Assembly (NCBI RefSeq): GCF_963668215.1
Contig: NZ_OY764190.1
Coordinates: forward strand, 2,976,001 to 3,040,000
Direction of reading: 5' to 3'
Length of the DNA stretch: 64,000 nt
Source: an uncultured Desulfosarcina sp.
Lineage (GTDB): Bacteria; Desulfobacterota; Desulfobacteria; Desulfobacterales; Desulfosarcinaceae
Part shown: piece after piece, positions 63,787 through 64,000 of the stretch
Layout: every line of letters starts with the position of its first letter
Position numbering within the stretch: the stretch's first letter is position 1
Notes under the pieces: generated by a model
Seen by the model: the letters and a program-made list of their open reading frames with translations, nothing else
Databases searched by the model: none
Told to the model about the DNA's origin: nothing
Made by a program: the position numbers and the translations under genes

Positions 63787-64000
63787 TTACTTTTCCTTTT
63801 TCGATTGGGCGTCTTGCGTATCGAGGATTTCTTTCAACTGTCGGGCTGTCCGAATGACTCCCTCGATATCGATATCCGCGTGATTTTCCAGGTTGGACAG
63901 GAGCAATGCAAAGGTGTGTTCTTCCACCGCCCGCACGAGATTTTCTCCTTCGGCTGCGATCTGCACGATACGGCTGCGTTTGTCGCCGCGGCTCCGGCGC
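63787..64000 (-). CDS. MarR-family transcriptional regulator, 3' end only
   Basis: Only the C-terminal 70 residues are in the window; the gene continues past the edge. The read begins RSRGDKRSRIVQIAAEGENL, which matches the wing and following linker of MarR proteins (DRRSRxVxLTxEG). The dimerisation helix and a Lys-rich tail follow. It ends 1 bp before the SDR start and probably regulates the SDR and acyl-CoA genes. Confidence 0.75.
   Translation of the reverse strand, partial: RRSRGDKRSRIVQIAAEGENLVRAVEEHTFALLLSNLENHADIDIEGVIRTARQLKEILDTQDAQSKKEK

Overview
The window looks like the chromosome of an anaerobic, GC-rich Gram-negative bacterium, most likely a sulfate-reducing Desulfobacterota of the Desulfosarcina/Desulfatitalea kind. 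That placement is an inference. It rests on a cytochrome b/Rieske/octaheme-cytochrome cluster, a rubrerythrin, an aspartate-type ferredoxin, outer-membrane proteins with signal peptides, acyl-CoA and thiolase genes and the style of the dispersed repeats. No rRNA, tRNA or CRISPR array was seen.

Layout. 1-9.1 kb: the 3' part of a Pel exopolysaccharide operon (a TPR protein and a separate outer-membrane barrel in place of a single PelB, then PelD, PelE, PelF, PelG). 9.4-12.1 kb: exported sulfatase and exported HAD phosphatase. 12.4-16.7 kb: quinol-oxidising bc complex with an octaheme/TPR cytochrome. 16.7-17.6 kb: Xre/RES toxin-antitoxin pair. 17.7-21.8 kb: autotransporter and a TIGR03032-type protein. 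22.2-24.3 kb: STAS protein and a one-polypeptide receiver/PP2C/anti-sigma-kinase switch. 24.3-27.0 kb: an insertion sequence bounded by a 6-bp target duplication, a dienelactone hydrolase and a small palindromic element related to the IS.

27-40 kb is an AT-rich accessory island. Nine attC-like sites follow plus-strand genes, which makes it an integron cassette array with no integrase in view. Cargo includes a PHP-domain/ABC-type ATPase with a small partner, a metallo-beta-lactamase-fold hydrolase, a C45-type Ntn hydrolase, an alpha/beta hydrolase, a ParA remnant, a LysE exporter, orphan small proteins and a PD-(D/E)XK nuclease-like protein. A lipoprotein, a phospholipase D and an IS91-like transposase fragment sit inside the island and are not cassettes. 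A methyltransferase and a solute-binding protein follow it.

42-49.3 kb, mostly minus strand: ArsA-like ATPase, two small proteins, the CstA transporter, a receiver protein behind a sigma-54-type promoter, an NtrC-type regulator and its histidine kinase. 49.6-55.6 kb: pyruvate kinase, an unknown protein, a FAD oxidase behind a GntR/FadR-like operator, rubrerythrin, ferredoxin and a cyclase-FHA protein. 55.7-58.7 kb: a cyclic-di-GMP-I riboswitch controlling a large secreted repeat protein that ends in five tryptophans. 58.7-64 kb: thiolase, acyl-CoA dehydrogenase, an SDR fused to an extra membrane-anchored domain and the end of a MarR regulator.

A shared theme is surface life controlled by cyclic di-GMP: PelD keeps its I-site, and the secreted repeat protein is behind a cyclic-di-GMP riboswitch. 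The most notable region is the cassette array with its candidate defence genes.
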